Positions 10,825 through 23,900 of a stretch of 64,000 bases of DNA are shown one piece after another. The number at the start of each line of letters is the position of its first letter. Positions within the stretch are counted from its first letter, which is position 1. The stretch covers positions 155,021,105 to 155,085,104 of the forward strand of contig NC_134572.1 in NCBI RefSeq assembly GCF_050947875.1, given 5' to 3'. Position numbers and translations under genes: made by a program. This stretch comes from Dermacentor variabilis. Lineage: Eukaryota; Arthropoda; Arachnida; Ixodida; Ixodidae. The notes beneath the pieces were generated by a model. It searched no databases. It worked only from the letters and a program-made list of their open reading frames with translations, and was not told where the DNA came from.

Positions 10825-11767
10825 TGTGGCTATAACGTAAACATATTCCAAACTTTTTTTGGGCCACCACCACTTCACCTGTCTCTTACGGGACGTCATG
10901 CACGAAAGCCGCGATGGCTCCCCATCTGATATGACGTGCACACATTGAGCATGCATAATTTGACCGAGCAAAAGAAAAATACTCATTTCTGAGTCGACGC
11001 CTTTTTGCCATTGGCCCTCGGATATTCATCAAAAGTTTTCGGGCTGCACCCACTTCACCCGTCTCTCACGCAACGTCACAAAACCGCAAAAACTTGCTGC
11101 GCCAGAGTGACGCGTACGCGTTAAAGATGCATTATTTTCCGAACAAAACTGAATTTTCTTCTGAATAGCCGCAGGCTGCCCCGTTCAGAAAGGAATAAAA
11201 GATGGCTGCCGCCGATCTCTCCGACACAGGCTACTCCCCCTTTCCAGTGAGCATGGGTTTATTTGCGTGTAATAAAACTTCTTGTGTAGCCGCGTAACGT
11301 TTTCTAGAACTTTCGGCACGTTTTCGACCTCGTTATGCCAACATTTTTTTGCTGACGATCCGTGTTAGCATCATTCTTAAGCTTTCGTTGCATGCCGCCG
11401 CGATCGTCGCCGAGCCACGGCAAGCTAAGTAAGAGAAAGCGGACCAATCGCAGACGCCGGCACCACAATCTTCATCCGGTTGCCGATATTCAGTGCAGTG
11501 GTTCCGCCCCGTCGATACCCTCTCCACTTGAGCATGCTCCTCGCCCCTTGTGAGCCAATAGATAAGACAAGCCGTTTAATGCAGGCAATGTTATTCGTTT
11601 TTCAAGCAAACAAAAGTGATCTCCTATGAACGAAGGGAGCATTTCATTGGTTTGTTCAGACAATCCGGCGGATGACCGCGTGATGCTTGCGGCCGCGGTT
11701 ACGCAAATTTGAGGTCAGGAGATTGGAATAAAAACATATTGGAATAATTTTACGTTATACGGCCCCT
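10825..11767 (+). mobile_element. TIR element copy B, left arm
   Basis: The left end reads GCTATAACGTAAACATATTC and the right end AATAATTTTACGTTATACGG. It shares internal blocks with copies A and C, including repeated AGGTGA/TCACCT-flanked modules and CCAAT motifs. The CRE-like site is mutated to TGAGGTCA. No clean 3-bp target duplication is visible, and the outer six bases on the left are altered. The mirror copy is 51675-52656. Non-coding. Confidence 0.75.
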
Positions 11768-14504
11768 TATCTCTAAATGCAGAAGCCGAAAATAATTTTT
11801 GAATCCTGCAGAATTTTCGCATTTTTATGGGGCGAACCAAATTCCTCGTACATTGAGTGCCACCGCATATTTGCTCATCCTGGGCCAATCCTCTCGATTG
11901 GCGAACTTCGACACAACGCTAAAGATTGCTTAAATTTATTGAAACACTTGGCTGTCTCTGCGTGCTTTAACGACGGCCTGCACTGTTCCCTTGACCAACA
12001 CTTTACATCGCTAATTTCTTTAGAATCGCATCTGGTAGCATAATTTAGTGAACCTCTTCAACAAAACTACGTTTCTCGTAGATTGCAACATATGAGCCCG
12101 ATCAACATATTCTTTTTATAAGCCGATAGACTGAAGAAGACGCACAAAACGTTAATTGGTGTTTCCCTTCAGCGGAGCTCTGCCATCCAGCTTTTGTGCA
12201 ACACACGCTTGCGCTGTTTTCATGAGGTTCTACAATTACGTGAAAACATGTCCTGGCGCAAACCTGTTTGAAGCGTTGTTTTTTCAATATGCTGTTGAAT
12301 CTAAGCAGAACCGCTTTATCTGAACAAGTAGAAAACGGTAAAAGAAAATGTTTCAGTTTGACAATAGGTTTCTGCAATACGAAAATAATCACTGGTAGGA
12401 CACGTACCACAGGTTTCGGGCGATTATGCTTATGAAGTAACAACTTTTATTGTAGGACATACCATATTAGATTAGTTCACTGTCGATTTTTGTTTTGGCT
12501 AGGTAATTCTTAGAATCAAGTTCTAACCGACTTATTCATTATCACTGTTGTTTAAAGATACAGTAACACGCTACAGACGAGTTTCAAATGCTAATTCTTT
12601 AAAAATGCATAATTTTCGATGGCTTGCATGGCGACAGTAGATAATAAATAAATTGAGCTGAAGAACAAACCATGCTGAAACAATGCTCATGTGGTTGAGC
12701 TGAAGCTCACTTGCAGCGGTGAAATGCCTTTACGTGCTAGACAGTTTCTTGTATTTAAATTCTACTGCGAAATAAGAAGTAGAGATGCAGCCGCATGAGT
12801 CATCATTCTTGCTGTTATTAACTTGAAACTCATCACGAAAATTATTACCATCTGAAGTGTTAGGAAATTTACTTAGTCGTGTTTTGAAATTACGCAAATG
12901 TTTGGGAGGTTGGAAATTCAACAACGCAAACCTCTTTGAAGAAATGTTGTCGCGCGGCCAAGGGAAGAGGCAATAACTAAAAAATTCGCTAACAAAATAT
13001 CATTTGCTCACAGAACATGGGCCCGTCATAAAACAATATCGGCGTTCATCGTTACGAGAGGCGCACTAGGTGGCGAAAATGCATGTGAAGGAGTTCCTGA
13101 ATGGCTGGTACCAGTACGCAACATAAATATTTTTCTTTCACCTGCCGTCTAGCAGGGAGAATGTTCGTGAAGCATCGGGACTCTCGTGTTGAAAAAGCTC
13201 TAATTGAAGGTTATAACAGCGCAGGATCGAGTACACACTATTCATACTGCTGTGCCAAGCGTTGAGACTTGGGCTAGCATTTAGGCCAGTGATCCATCAG
13301 GCACATGAACTAGTACTTGCGGGAATAGGAGAGATGGAAGAAAGGTTTATTTTAAATTATTTACTCTGGTCGTAGATACAAAAGCCGACTCCTTACAGGA
13401 ACAGTGGAAATATCTGAGGTCACATCAGGCCACGCCAGCCTCCCCACTGTATCATTGTGTCCACTTTAATACACTCGTCTTCCCTAGGGGACCAGATAAT
13501 TGAATACCATGCCTGTATCTCGGTCAATCCTATTCGCCGAGCCCTTTTTCAGCTAGTGAGGTCTCACTGACGGCGAGCTTGCAGCAACCCTTCACGGTTG
13601 TTACCGCGTCTACAAAATCTAGTGGCCTTTGTCACATTGAAGAGAGATTCGTTGTTGTCCCGTCAACAGTCCGCGCCAATCGGCGTCGACGTGTTGACCG
13701 ACGCTGATGAAGGAGGGGTGCATCGTCGCAAGCACCAAAGGAATGCCTTTTGTCGTGTTGAGCCGCAACAGCATGTAATCCAACAAGCCACGCAACAAAT
13801 AATACAACAGCTTTAGAAAGTATAGGTGAGCATCATGACCACCAATAGAGTGAGGCGGGTCACTTGATAGCGGATTTCCTAAAAATTTTATTAGTGCAGG
13901 ATGGCTTTAGTTATTGTCCACTTCTGCAAGTAATCATATGTCCTGGGCTATTTAGCAAGCATCCTGCAACCTGAAAAAAGAAGCACATGCTCAGAGCTAA
14001 AATTTTAAAGTGTTAATATATTTTGTCATGAAACTCTGTTATTTGTAGTTCGCATTTGAAATAAACAAGTGACAAATAAATAACTAGGAAAATTGTGGCG
14101 CTGAATAACACTCACCTGGTTAGTTTCAGTTGAGAAAGATAATGTTCCAGAAAGTGTACGGGAATACAGCGCTGGCGTTAGCGGAAATTGTAAAAGGACA
14201 GCAAGCGTAATGCGAATATGTGGGTTCAAATTGTTGTTGTTCCCCCAAAACATCCAACAACAACGCCAACAATATGAAACCTCGTCTTCGCATTACACAT
14301 ACAACGCTTTCAGGCGTCCTCTCCTAAAAGTTGTTTTTTGGTCCACTTTCGCTGTCATTTATTGGTTATTTGTGTACTTCTGTTCGGAGCTTGAAATCAT
14401 TTCCCCTATGGTGTACTTCGCGTCAGTCTGTGGTGGCTTCAAATATCATGACAGCGGGCTGCCAAGTGCAGTGTGTTCTTGTTCATATCCTCTCTCATTC
14501 GTAT
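11768..14504. other. Unclassified arm sequence; no gene recognised
   Basis: This stretch is single-copy within each arm. Open frames at 11777-12043 (plus) and 12102-12443 (minus) have partial counterparts at 51419-51664 and 50996-51220, and 12730-12924 has a decayed mirror near 50521-50710. None shows motifs, a signal peptide or codon structure that I would trust, and stops or frameshifts differ between arms. It may contain old repeats that I do not recognise. Confidence 0.4.
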
Positions 14505-14537
14505 CAAACTCCTCTCTCTCTCACTCTCTCTCCGTAC

Positions 14538-14568
<31 letters not shown>

Positions 14569-14591
14569 AAGAGAGAAAGAGAGAGAGAGGA
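14505..14591. repeat. CT-TA-GA compound microsatellite, left arm
   Basis: A (CT)n block, a short TA run at about 14537-14554 and a (GA)n block follow one another, so the region can fold back on itself. The mirror locus at 48750-48915 has the same order, but its TA core is roughly five times longer. Confidence 0.9.
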
Positions 14592-15668
14592 GTTCTAGCT
14601 AACTTTATCCCGATATTAAAAATATTCCCAAGCACTCTAAGATGCCGCCACCAAATCCATGTTACTCACTTTTGTATCAGTGTTGTTGTATTTTGCCTAA
14701 TTAGATGATTAGTCAAGATTAACTGGCCGACGTCTGAACCAACGAAGCAAGGCAACAAATTCTATCAAAAATGCTGCAGAGCGGTTGCAAAATGTCCGAA
14801 TAAACACTTTCTCTCTTTCTATCTATTAGGTATTGGTAGTAGGTATTAGGTGTCAGCTTAGTGCGGAAGCCCGTGAAATACAAAAAGAAAGAACACCACG
14901 CAACATGCCCGCTTGCACGTCTTCGTAGCAGTTGACCAGCCTTTGACAAGGTATCTCACTTTGAGAAAGGCTACCAGAAGGTAGCGTTTCTTCAATACTT
15001 CAACTACCTGTAGGTAAGTTAAGTTTTTTATCAGTTACGTGAAATACAGAGGGCCGGAAACGAGCAATGTACACCTATGTGTGCCCGTCCTTCCTTTGCA
15101 CGCTTAGATGGTAGGCCTTGTAAACAGTAACAGATGAGCCGACATCTCCAATATCCGACCTTTGACTTTACACGGATGTATGATTCACAAGTATTTCTTG
15201 TCTCATAAACAGTAACCACTTCCTATGAGGGTTGAAGTTGTTGATAAATAATGTATCGAATCATATGCTGCTACATATGTCCTGGCGTTTTTTTTTTCAG
15301 AATGCGCAAGTTTTGCTTCCAGATAATTTTCTGTATTTCGAGGAGGCAAAATCCACAACCTTTGGCGGTGTCGCTTTGATTATTGATGCACTACTGCGTG
15401 ATGTTATGTCCGTAGCATTCGCTGCACGTTCATGGCGCATTTTTGCCGTCGTTGTCGCCGTCGCGGTCAATCTGATATTCCTCATAAATTCAAAGCCTGT
15501 TAAGGGCATTGCCGTGCGGCGGGGTTATGTGCGAGTGGAAGTAGCCGAGGGGGAGGCTCAATCTTGTGTGCGCAAGGGACAAAAGTGTGGAGGAAGCGTG
15601 CCGGCTTCCGTCACCCATGAGGTACAGGGGCCAGGGAAGGAAGGATGCGTAATTGGATGGGATCGTTG
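14592..15668. other. Unclassified arm sequence with a hydrophobic open frame
   Basis: A polypyrimidine-AG tract (about 15285-15300) looks like a splice acceptor. The frame 15232-15684 after it encodes SWRIFAVVVAVAVNLIFLIN, a possible membrane helix, and continues to SCVRKGQKCGGSVPASVTHE. The mirror frame is 47639-48094 with few replacements. Its last codons lie in the end of TIR element C, so the present stop comes from the transposon. I cannot assign a function, and it may be part of a repeat. Confidence 0.35.
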
Positions 15669-16647
15669 GGGCGCTATAAGGTAAAACTATTCCAAACTAT
15701 TCTATTCCAGTACTGCTGTCACCCCTCCACGATTGGTCAAAACTTTCTTTCGACCACCCCCACTTCACCTGTCTGTCAAGCGATATCACCAAAACCGCGA
15801 TACCTCCCCATATGATATGATGTTTACACACTGATTATCCATGATTTGACAGAAAAAAAACAGTTATTTGTGATTCTGCGCTTTTCGCCATTAGCGCCCG
15901 GCTATTGGTCAAAAGTTTTCAGGATGCACCCACTGCGCCTGCCTGTAACGCGACGTCAAAAAACCGTGAAATCTCAAAGCGTCAAAATGACGCGTACGCA
16001 TTAAATATGCATTCATACGCCGAACAAAATTGAATTTTCTTCTGAATAGCCGCAGGCTGCCGCGTTCCGAAAGGAATAAAAGATGGGTGCCGTCGATCGC
16101 TCAGGCACTGGCTACTCACACATTCCGGAGAGCATGGGTGTATTTCCGTATAATGAAACTTCTTGCGTGGCCGTGTAACTTTTTTGAGCACTTTCGGAAC
16201 GTTTACCACCTCTTTCTGCCAACTCTTCTTCGCTGAGGGCCAGTTTTAGCGTCATTCGGAAACTTCCGTTGCACGCCGCCGTGATTTTCGACCAGCCACC
16301 GCAAGCTAAGTAAGAGAAAACCGACCAATCGCAGACGCCGGCACCACCCCCTTCGGCTGGTTAGCAATTTTCAGTGCACTGGCTCAGCCTCATCGAATCC
16401 CTCTCCCCTTGAGCGTTCTCCTCGCCTCTTGGCAGCCAATTAGATACGAAAAGTAGATCAGTGTATGAAATGTTATTCGTTTTTGACGCAAACAAAAGTG
16501 ACCTACTATGAACCAGGAGAGCGTTTGATTGGTTTCTTCAGACAACCCTGCGGGTGACCGCCCGGTGCTTGCGTTGGTGTTGACGCAAATTTGACGTCAG
16601 GAGATTGGAACAGAAACTTATTGGAATAGTTTTACGTCATAGGGCCC
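15669..16647 (+). mobile_element. TIR element copy C, left arm (979 bp, TSD TTG)
   Basis: It begins GGGCGCTATAAGGTAAAACT and ends AGTTTTACGTCATAGGGCCC, with TTG on both sides (15666-15668 and 16648-16650). It contains TGACGTCA near the right end, several CCAAT boxes and two diverged internal blocks. It has no coding capacity. The mirror copy at 46672-47654 has the same duplication, CAA on the plus strand, so the insertion predates the palindrome. Confidence 0.88.
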
Positions 16648-17182
16648 TTGTACTTCGGCAGCGACTGTGCATGCCGCGTCCGCTCGCGGGCTTTATCGTC
16701 AATGCGATAAGCGCTAGGGATAGAGTCTAGGTGGGCCGACGGCTCATACCCTTGCATGTGCGGTGTTCTCGCCATTCTGTTTGCGTCAAGGCGATGGGCA
16801 GCGCAAAGATCACTTCGCTCGCTGTTCGTGCCGCGCTATCCGATGTCAACGTTTTGACAGAGGGTATCCTAGGTCTTCGAATAAGCGAATGTTCACATCT
16901 TTGTACGGCCCATAAAACTGCTCTTCTTAATAAGCATGAATCGCTCTACTAATTGGCTGTCGGAGTAGATGCTTCACCTTCCCGGTGAAACTGCGACTTT
17001 TTTAATGAACATTTCGCAATTGCGGTCAATGCTTGAACTCTAGAAAGTGCTTATATACATGGACAAAAATGTAACACCCAAAAAACTCACGTAAGTGCAC
17101 CTGGTCGAGACTTGCGTATTGCGGGGCGTTCTCAGGGTGTTACTCCACGTTGTCAGAGCGCCCTGCTTAATAAAAAGACGGT
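16648..17182. other. Unclassified arm sequence between TIR element C and the large insertion
   Basis: The frame 16731-16952 has a counterpart at 46367-46588 with several replacements, but no domain or signal peptide. Nothing else is recognised. The sequence is collinear with 46140-46671 in the right arm. Confidence 0.4.
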
Positions 17183-17193
17183 ACGCGAGAGAT
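17183..17193. repeat. Target site duplication, 5' copy of the 20.7-kb insertion
   Basis: ACGCGAGAGAT here is repeated exactly at 37859-37869. The uninterrupted right arm has it once (inverted, about 46127-46137). The mirror sums on the two sides of the insert differ by 20,676, exactly insert plus one 11-bp copy. Confidence 0.88.
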
Positions 17194-17270
17194 ACATATA
17201 CATATACATATATATACATATATATATACATATATATACATATATACATATACATATATACATATATATA
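17194..17270. repeat. AT-rich CATATA simple repeat at the 5' edge of the insert
   Basis: Alternating CATATA/TATATACA runs fill the space between the target duplication and the first monomer. The same motif occurs in short form (CATATATATA) at every monomer junction, so this looks like an expanded junction. Confidence 0.85.
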
Positions 17271-20200
17271 GAAAAGTATCAGTCATAGCTCTCGTAGTAT
17301 AGCCTTCTGAGCCGTTTCCCTTTTCTTTTTCTTCTCTTTGTTTTTTCTTTGAAAGAAGTCCTATTAGGGTTATTATAATTACACGAAGGTATTTCGCCCT
17401 CGCCAGCAGCAGTACTTGAGATAGCTATTCTGGCGGCTAGCTTCCCACGCTATGCGTGGCGCCCCCGCACCTGTTTAAGCTTTTTCCTAGACGCTAGAGC
17501 TACACAATATCCGCGCAACCTTGAGCGATCGGAAAGCGCGTTTTCTACCCTGGGCCGACGGAGAGGGGAGATTTCGTTCCGGCCGCGAAGCTCTCTACAT
17601 CTCAGTAAGGTGCCTCGCGGTGGTCTCGTGCTGAAGATGCCCTCTCGGTGAGCGCATATTTCCCCCCTCATCTTTTAAGAGATTCAATACATACAAGCAT
17701 TTGTCTCGCAAATCAGATTTATTTCAAGGGAATTTCCCACGTCTCAATAATTTCCCTCGTCGTATACGAGTGCTGATTGCCGTGTTATAGTTTGTTAACG
17801 AAGCTTCCCCTCAAGTCTAAATATTTTAAGGCAGTTTTCCTAGTGTATAAAGCCGCTCGAGTTCACGCTGCTCCTCTGGCGGCCATTTTTCAAAGAAATT
17901 ATGCCTTCCAACCACTCAGAATGCCGGTGACAACTTCACGTTTGATCAATTCTGGATATTGTAAATAGTAAACAGCTACTTTTGCTTACATGATCGGCCA
18001 TGACATTGAAATTGCTGATACAGCGGAAAGCATTGCACCGGATGCACATATATAGAACTGTGTATGTTGAGCGAGATAAGAGCTGCACCATAGGCATCGC
18101 AGGCAGTTTTAACTGGAGGAAAACTTGGCAAGTGCGCCTCGAACGATAAATTGTTTTGTCTAAACCGAAACAGCGCGAATTGGTAGGCTGCATGAAAGAG
18201 AGACATTCTTATTGAATGACAGGAAGTTATTCGGCATATATCTGGCGATCACTCCGGAAATGGTTGTTGTGGAACGACGAGTCGGTTCTGATGTACTTCG
18301 CTATAAAAACGCGCGAGATAGTGTCGAGCAGCCTATATTGGCTTTTGTGTGTGTATATATATATCAATTCTAAATATTGTAAGGCAGTTTGTCGTGTGCG
18401 TATCATGGACACGCATGCTTATATCGCCTTCCGTTTCCCTACCACGGTTGCGCTTTAAAACGAACAGCGCGCGCATGCGATCCCATAGATGAGATGAATA
18501 CATATATATAGAAAAGTATCAGTCATAGCTCTCGTAGTATAGCCTTCTGAGCCGTTTCCCTTTTCTTTTTCTTCTCTTTGTTTTTTCTTTGAAAGAAGTC
18601 CTATTAGGGTTATTATAATTACACGAAGGTATTTCGCCCTCGCCAGCAGCAGTACTTGAGATAGCTATTCCGGCGGCTAGCTTCCCACGCTATGCGTGGC
18701 GCCCCCGCACCTGTTTAAGCTTTTTCCTAGACGCTAGAGCTACACAATATCCGCGCAACCTTGAGCGATCGGAAAGTGCGTTTTCCACCCTGGGCCGACG
18801 GAGAGGGGAGATTTCGTTCCGGCCGCGAAGCTCTCTACATCTCAGTAAGGTGCCTCGCGGTGGTCTCGTGCTGAAGATGCCCTCTCGGTGAGCGCATATT
18901 TCCCCCCTCATCTTTTAAGAGATTCAATACATACAAGCATTTGTCTCGCAAACCAGATTTATTTCAAGGGAATTTCCCACGTCTCAATAATTTCTCTCGT
19001 CGTATACGAGTGCTGATTGCCGTGTTATAGTTTGTTAACGAAGCTTCCCCTCAAGTCTAAATATTTTAAGGCAGTTTTCCTAGTGTATAAAGCCGCTCGA
19101 GTTCACGCTGCTCCTCTGGCGGCCATTTTTCAAAGAAATTATGCCTTCCAACCACTCAGAATGCCGGTGACAACTTCACGTTTGATCAATTCTGGATATT
19201 GTAAATAGTAAACAGCTACTTTTGCTTACATGATCGGCCATGACATTGAAATTGCTGATACAGCGGAAAGCATTGCACCGGATGCACATATATAGAACTG
19301 TGTATGTTGAGCGAGATAAGAGCTGCACTATAGGCATCGCAGGCAGTTTTAACTGGAGGAAAACTTGGCAAGTGCGCCTCGAATGATAAATTGTTTTGTC
19401 TAAACCGAAACAGCGCGAATTGGTAGGCTGCATGAAAGAGAGACATTCTTATTGAATGACAGGAAGTTATTCGGCATATATCTGGCGATCACTCCGGAAA
19501 TGGTTGTTGTGGAACGACGAGTCGGTTCTGATGTACTTCGCTATAAAAACGCGCGAGATAGTGTCGAGCAGCCTATATTGGCTTTTGTGTGTGTATATAT
19601 ATATCAATTCTAAATATTGTAAGGCAGTTTGTCGTGTGCGTATCATGGACACGCATGCTTATATCGCCTTCCGTTTCCCTACCACGGTTGCGCTTTAAAA
19701 CCAACAGCGCGCGCATGCGATCCCATAGATGAGATGAATACATATATATAGAAAAGTATCAGTCATAGCTCTCGTAGTATAGCCTTCTGAGCCGTTTCCC
19801 TTTTCTTTTTCTTCTCTTTGTTTTTTCTTTGAAAGAAGTCCTATTAGGGTTATTATAATTACACGAAGGTATTTCGCCCTCGCCAGCAGCAGTACTTGAG
19901 ATAGCTATTCCGGCGGCTAGCTTCCCACGCTATGCGTGGCGCCCCCGCACCTGTTTAAGCTTTTTCCTAGACGCTAGAGCTACACAATATCCGCGCAACC
20001 TTGAGCGATCGGAAAGCGCGTTTTCCACCCTGGGCCGACGGAGAGGGGAGATTTCGTTCCGGCCGCGAAGCTCTCTACATCTCAGTAAGGTGCCTCGCGG
20101 TGGTCTCGTGCTGAAGATGCCCTCTCGGTGAGCGCATATTTCCCCCCTCATCTTTTAAGAGATTCAATACATACAAGCATTTGTCTCGCAAACCAGATTT

Positions 20201-20990
20201 ATTTCAAGGGAATTTCCCACGTCTCAATAATTTCTCTCGTCGTATACGAGTGCTGATTGCCGTGTTATAGTTTGTTAACGAAGCTTCCCCTCAAGTCTAA
20301 ATATTTTAAGGCAGTTTTCCTAGTGTATAAAGCCGCTCGAGTTCACGCTGCTCCTCTGGCGGCCATTTTTCAAAGAAATTATGCCTTCCAACCACTCAGA
20401 ATGCCGGTGACAACTTCACGTTTGATCAATTCTGGATATTGTAAATAGTAAACAGCTACTTTTGCTTACATGATCGGCCATGACATTGAAATTGCTGATA
20501 CAGCGGAAAGCATTGCACCGGATGCACATATATAGAACTGTGTATGTTGAGCGAGATAAGAGCTGCACTATAGGCATCGCAGGCAGTTTTAACTGGAGGA
20601 AAACTTGGCAAGTGCGCCTCGAATGATAAATTGTTTTGTCTAAACCGAAACAGCGCGAATTGGTAGGCTGCATGAAAGAGAGACATTCTTATTGAATGAC
20701 AGGAAGTTATTCGGCATATATCTGGCGATCACTCCGGAAATGGTTGTTGTGGAACGACGAGTCGGTTCTGATGTACTTCGCTATAAAAACGCGCGAGATA
20801 GTGTCGAGCAGCCTATATTGGCTTTTGTGTGTGTATATATATATCAATTCTAAATATTGTAAGGCAGTTTGTCGTGTGCGTATCATGGACACGCATGCTT
20901 ATATCGCCTTCCGTTTCCCTACCACGGTTGCGCTTTAAAACCAACAGCGCGCGCATGCGATCCCATAGATGAGATGAATACATATATATA

Positions 20991-23900
20991 GAAAAGTATC
21001 AGTCATAGCTCTCGTAGTATAGCCTTCTGAGCCGTTTCCCTTTTCTTTTTCTTCTCTTTGTTGTTTCTTTGAAAGAAGTCCTATTAGGGTTATTATAATT
21101 ACACGAAGGTATTTCGCCCTCGCCAGCAGCAGTACTTGAGATAGCTATTCCGGCGGCTAGCTTCCCACGCTATGCGTGGCGCCCCCGCACCTGTTTAAGC
21201 TTTTTCCTAGACGCTAGAGCTACACAATATCCGCGCAACCTTGAGCGATCGGAAAGCGCGTTTTCCACCCTGGGCCGACGGAGAGGGGAGATTTCGTTCC
21301 GGCCGCGAAGCTCTCTACATCTCAGTAAGGTGCCTCGCGGTGGTCTCGTGCTGAAGATGCCCTCTCGGTGAGCGCATATTTCCCCCCTCATCTTTTAAGA
21401 GATTCAATACATACAAGCATTTGTCTCGCAAACCAGATTTATTTCAAGGGAATTTCCCACGTCTCAATAATTTCTCTCGTCGTATACGAGTGCTGATTGC
21501 CGTGTTATAGTTTGTTAACGAAGCTTCCCCTCAAGTCTAAATATTTTAAGGCAGTTTTCCTAGTGTATAAAGCCGCTCGAGTTCACGCTGCTCCTCTGGC
21601 GGCCATTTTTCAAAGAAATTATGCCTTCCAACCACTCAGAATGCCGGTGACAACTTCACGTTTGATCAATTCTGGATATTGTAAATAGTAAACAGCTACT
21701 TTTGCTTACATGATCGGCCATGACATTGAAATTGCTGATACAGCGGAAAGCATTGCACCGGATGCACATATATAGAACTGTGTATGTTGAGCGAGATAAG
21801 AGCTGCACTATAGGCATCGCAGGCAGTTTTAACTGGAGGAAAACTTGGCAAGTGCGCCTCGAATGATAAATTGTTTTGTCTAAACCGACACAGCGCGAAT
21901 TGGTAGGCTGCATGAAAGAGAGACATTCTTATTGAATGACAGGAAGTTATTCGGCATATATCTGGCGATCACTCCGGAAATGGTTGTTGTGGAACGACGA
22001 GTCGGTTCTGATGTACTTCGCTATAAAAACGCGCGAGATAGTGTCGAGCAGCCTATATTGGCTTTTGTGTGTGTATATATATATCAATTCTAAATATTGT
22101 AAGGCAGTTTGTCGTGTGCGTATCATGGACACGCATGCTTATATCGCCTTCCGTTTCCCTACCACGGTTGCGCTTTAAAACCAACAGCGCGCGCATGCGA
22201 TCCCATAGATGAGATGAATACATATATATAGAAAAGTATCAGTCATAGCTCTCGTAGTATAGCCTTCTGAGCCGTTTCCCTTTTCTTTTTCTTCTCTTTG
22301 TTTTTTCTTTGAAAGAAGTCCTATTAGGGTTATTATAATTACACGAAGGTATTTCGCCCTCGCCAGCAGCAGTACTTGAGATAGCTATTCCGGCGGCTAG
22401 CTTCCCACGCTATGCGTGGCGCCCCCGCACCTGTTTAAGCTTTTTCCTAGACGCTAGAGCTACACAATATCCGCGCAACCTTGAGCGATCGGAAAGCGCG
22501 TTTTCCACCCTGGGCCGACGGAGAGGGGAGATTTCGTTCCGGCCGCGAAGCTCTCTACATCTCAGTAAGGTGCCTCGCGGTGGTCTCGTGCTGAAGATGC
22601 CCTCTCGGTGAGCGCATATTTCCCCCCTCATCTTTTAAGAGATTCAATACATACAAGCATTTGTCTCGCAAACCAGATTTATTTCAAGGGAATTTCCCAC
22701 GTCTCAATAATTTCTCTCGTCGTATACGAGTGCTGATTGCCGTGTTATAGTTTGTTAACGAAGCTTCCCCTCAAGTCTAAATATTTTAAGGCAGTTTTCC
22801 TAGTGTATAAAGCCGCTCGAGTTCACGCTGCTCCTCTGGCGGCCATTTTTCAAAGAAATTATGCCTTCCAACCACTCAGAATGCCGGTGACAACTTCACG
22901 TTTGATCAATTCTGGATATTGTAAATAGTAAACAGCTACTTTTGCTTACATGATCGGCCATGACATTGAAATTGCTGATACAGCGGAAAGCATTGCACCG
23001 GATGCACATATATAGAACTGTGTATGTTGAGCGAGATAAGAGCTGCACTATAGGCATCGCAGGCAGTTTTAACTGGAGGAAAACTTGGCAAGTGCGCCTC
23101 GAATGATAAATTGTTTTGTCTAAACCGAAACAGCGCGAATTGGTAGGCTGCATGAAAGAGAGACATTCTTATTGAATGACAGGAAGTTATTCGGCATATA
23201 TCTGGCGATCACTCCGGAAATGGTTGTTGTGGAACGACGAGTCGGTTCTGATGTACTTCGCTATAAAAACGCGCGAGATAGTGTCGAGCAGCCTATATTG
23301 GCTTTTGTGTGTGTATATATATATCAATTCTAAATATTGTAAGGCAGTTTGTCGTGTGCGTATCATGGACACGCATGCTTATATCGCCTTCCGTTTCCCT
23401 ACCACGGTTGCGCTTTAAAACCAACAGCGCGCGCATGCGATCCCATAGATGAGATGAATACATATATATAGAAAAGTATCAGTCATAGCTCTCGTAGTAT
23501 AGCCTTCTGAGCCGTTTCCCTTTTCTTTTTCTTCTCTTTGTTGTTTCTTTGAAAGAAGTCCTATTAGGGTTATTATAATTACACGAAGGTATTTCGCCCT
23601 CGCCAGCAGCAGTACTTGAGATAGCTATTCCGGCGGCTAGCTTCCCACGCTATGCGTGGCGCCCCCGCACCTGTTTAAGCTTTTTCCTAGACGCTAGAGC
23701 TACACAATATCCGCGCAACCTTGAGCGATCGGAAAGCGCGTTTTCCACCCTGGGCCGACGGAGAGGGGAGATTTCGTTCCGGCCGCGAAGCTCTCTACAT
23801 CTCAGTAAGGTGCCTCGCGGTGGTCTCGTGCTGAAGATGCCCTCTCGGTGAGCGCATATTTCCCCCCTCATCTTTTAAGAGATTCAATACATACAAGCAT

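Larger units (their letters stand above)
1735..17193 (+). repeat. Giant inverted repeat, left arm, outer part
   Basis: Sequence here is the reverse complement of about 46130-64000 with indels. Mirror anchors are 16952 with 46367 and 16030 with 47289 (both sum to 63319), 15232 with 48094, 10598 with 52887, 9109 with 54363, and 1735 with 64000. The changing sums reflect small indels, a deletion of about 3.1 kb at 4886 in this arm, a deletion of about 0.36 kb in the right arm near 54720, and the SINE-like insertion at 1783-2250 in this arm. All internal elements up to 17193 are shared with the right arm unless stated otherwise. Confidence 0.93.

Noticed and set aside
10598..10840. Cysteine-rich frame as a possible defensin-like or other small protein gene (mirror 52645-52887)
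   Set aside because: It has no signal peptide and no supported splice sites, ends inside a transposon TIR, and its cysteine spacing matches no family I know.
10820..11770. A clean target duplication for TIR copy B
   Set aside because: The bases next to the altered ends (TAC on one side, CTT on the other) do not match in either arm.
15232..15684. Hydrophobic 150-residue frame as a membrane protein gene
   Set aside because: It starts before a polypyrimidine tract, its end is supplied by a transposon, and a repeat origin is at least as likely. Kept only as unclassified.
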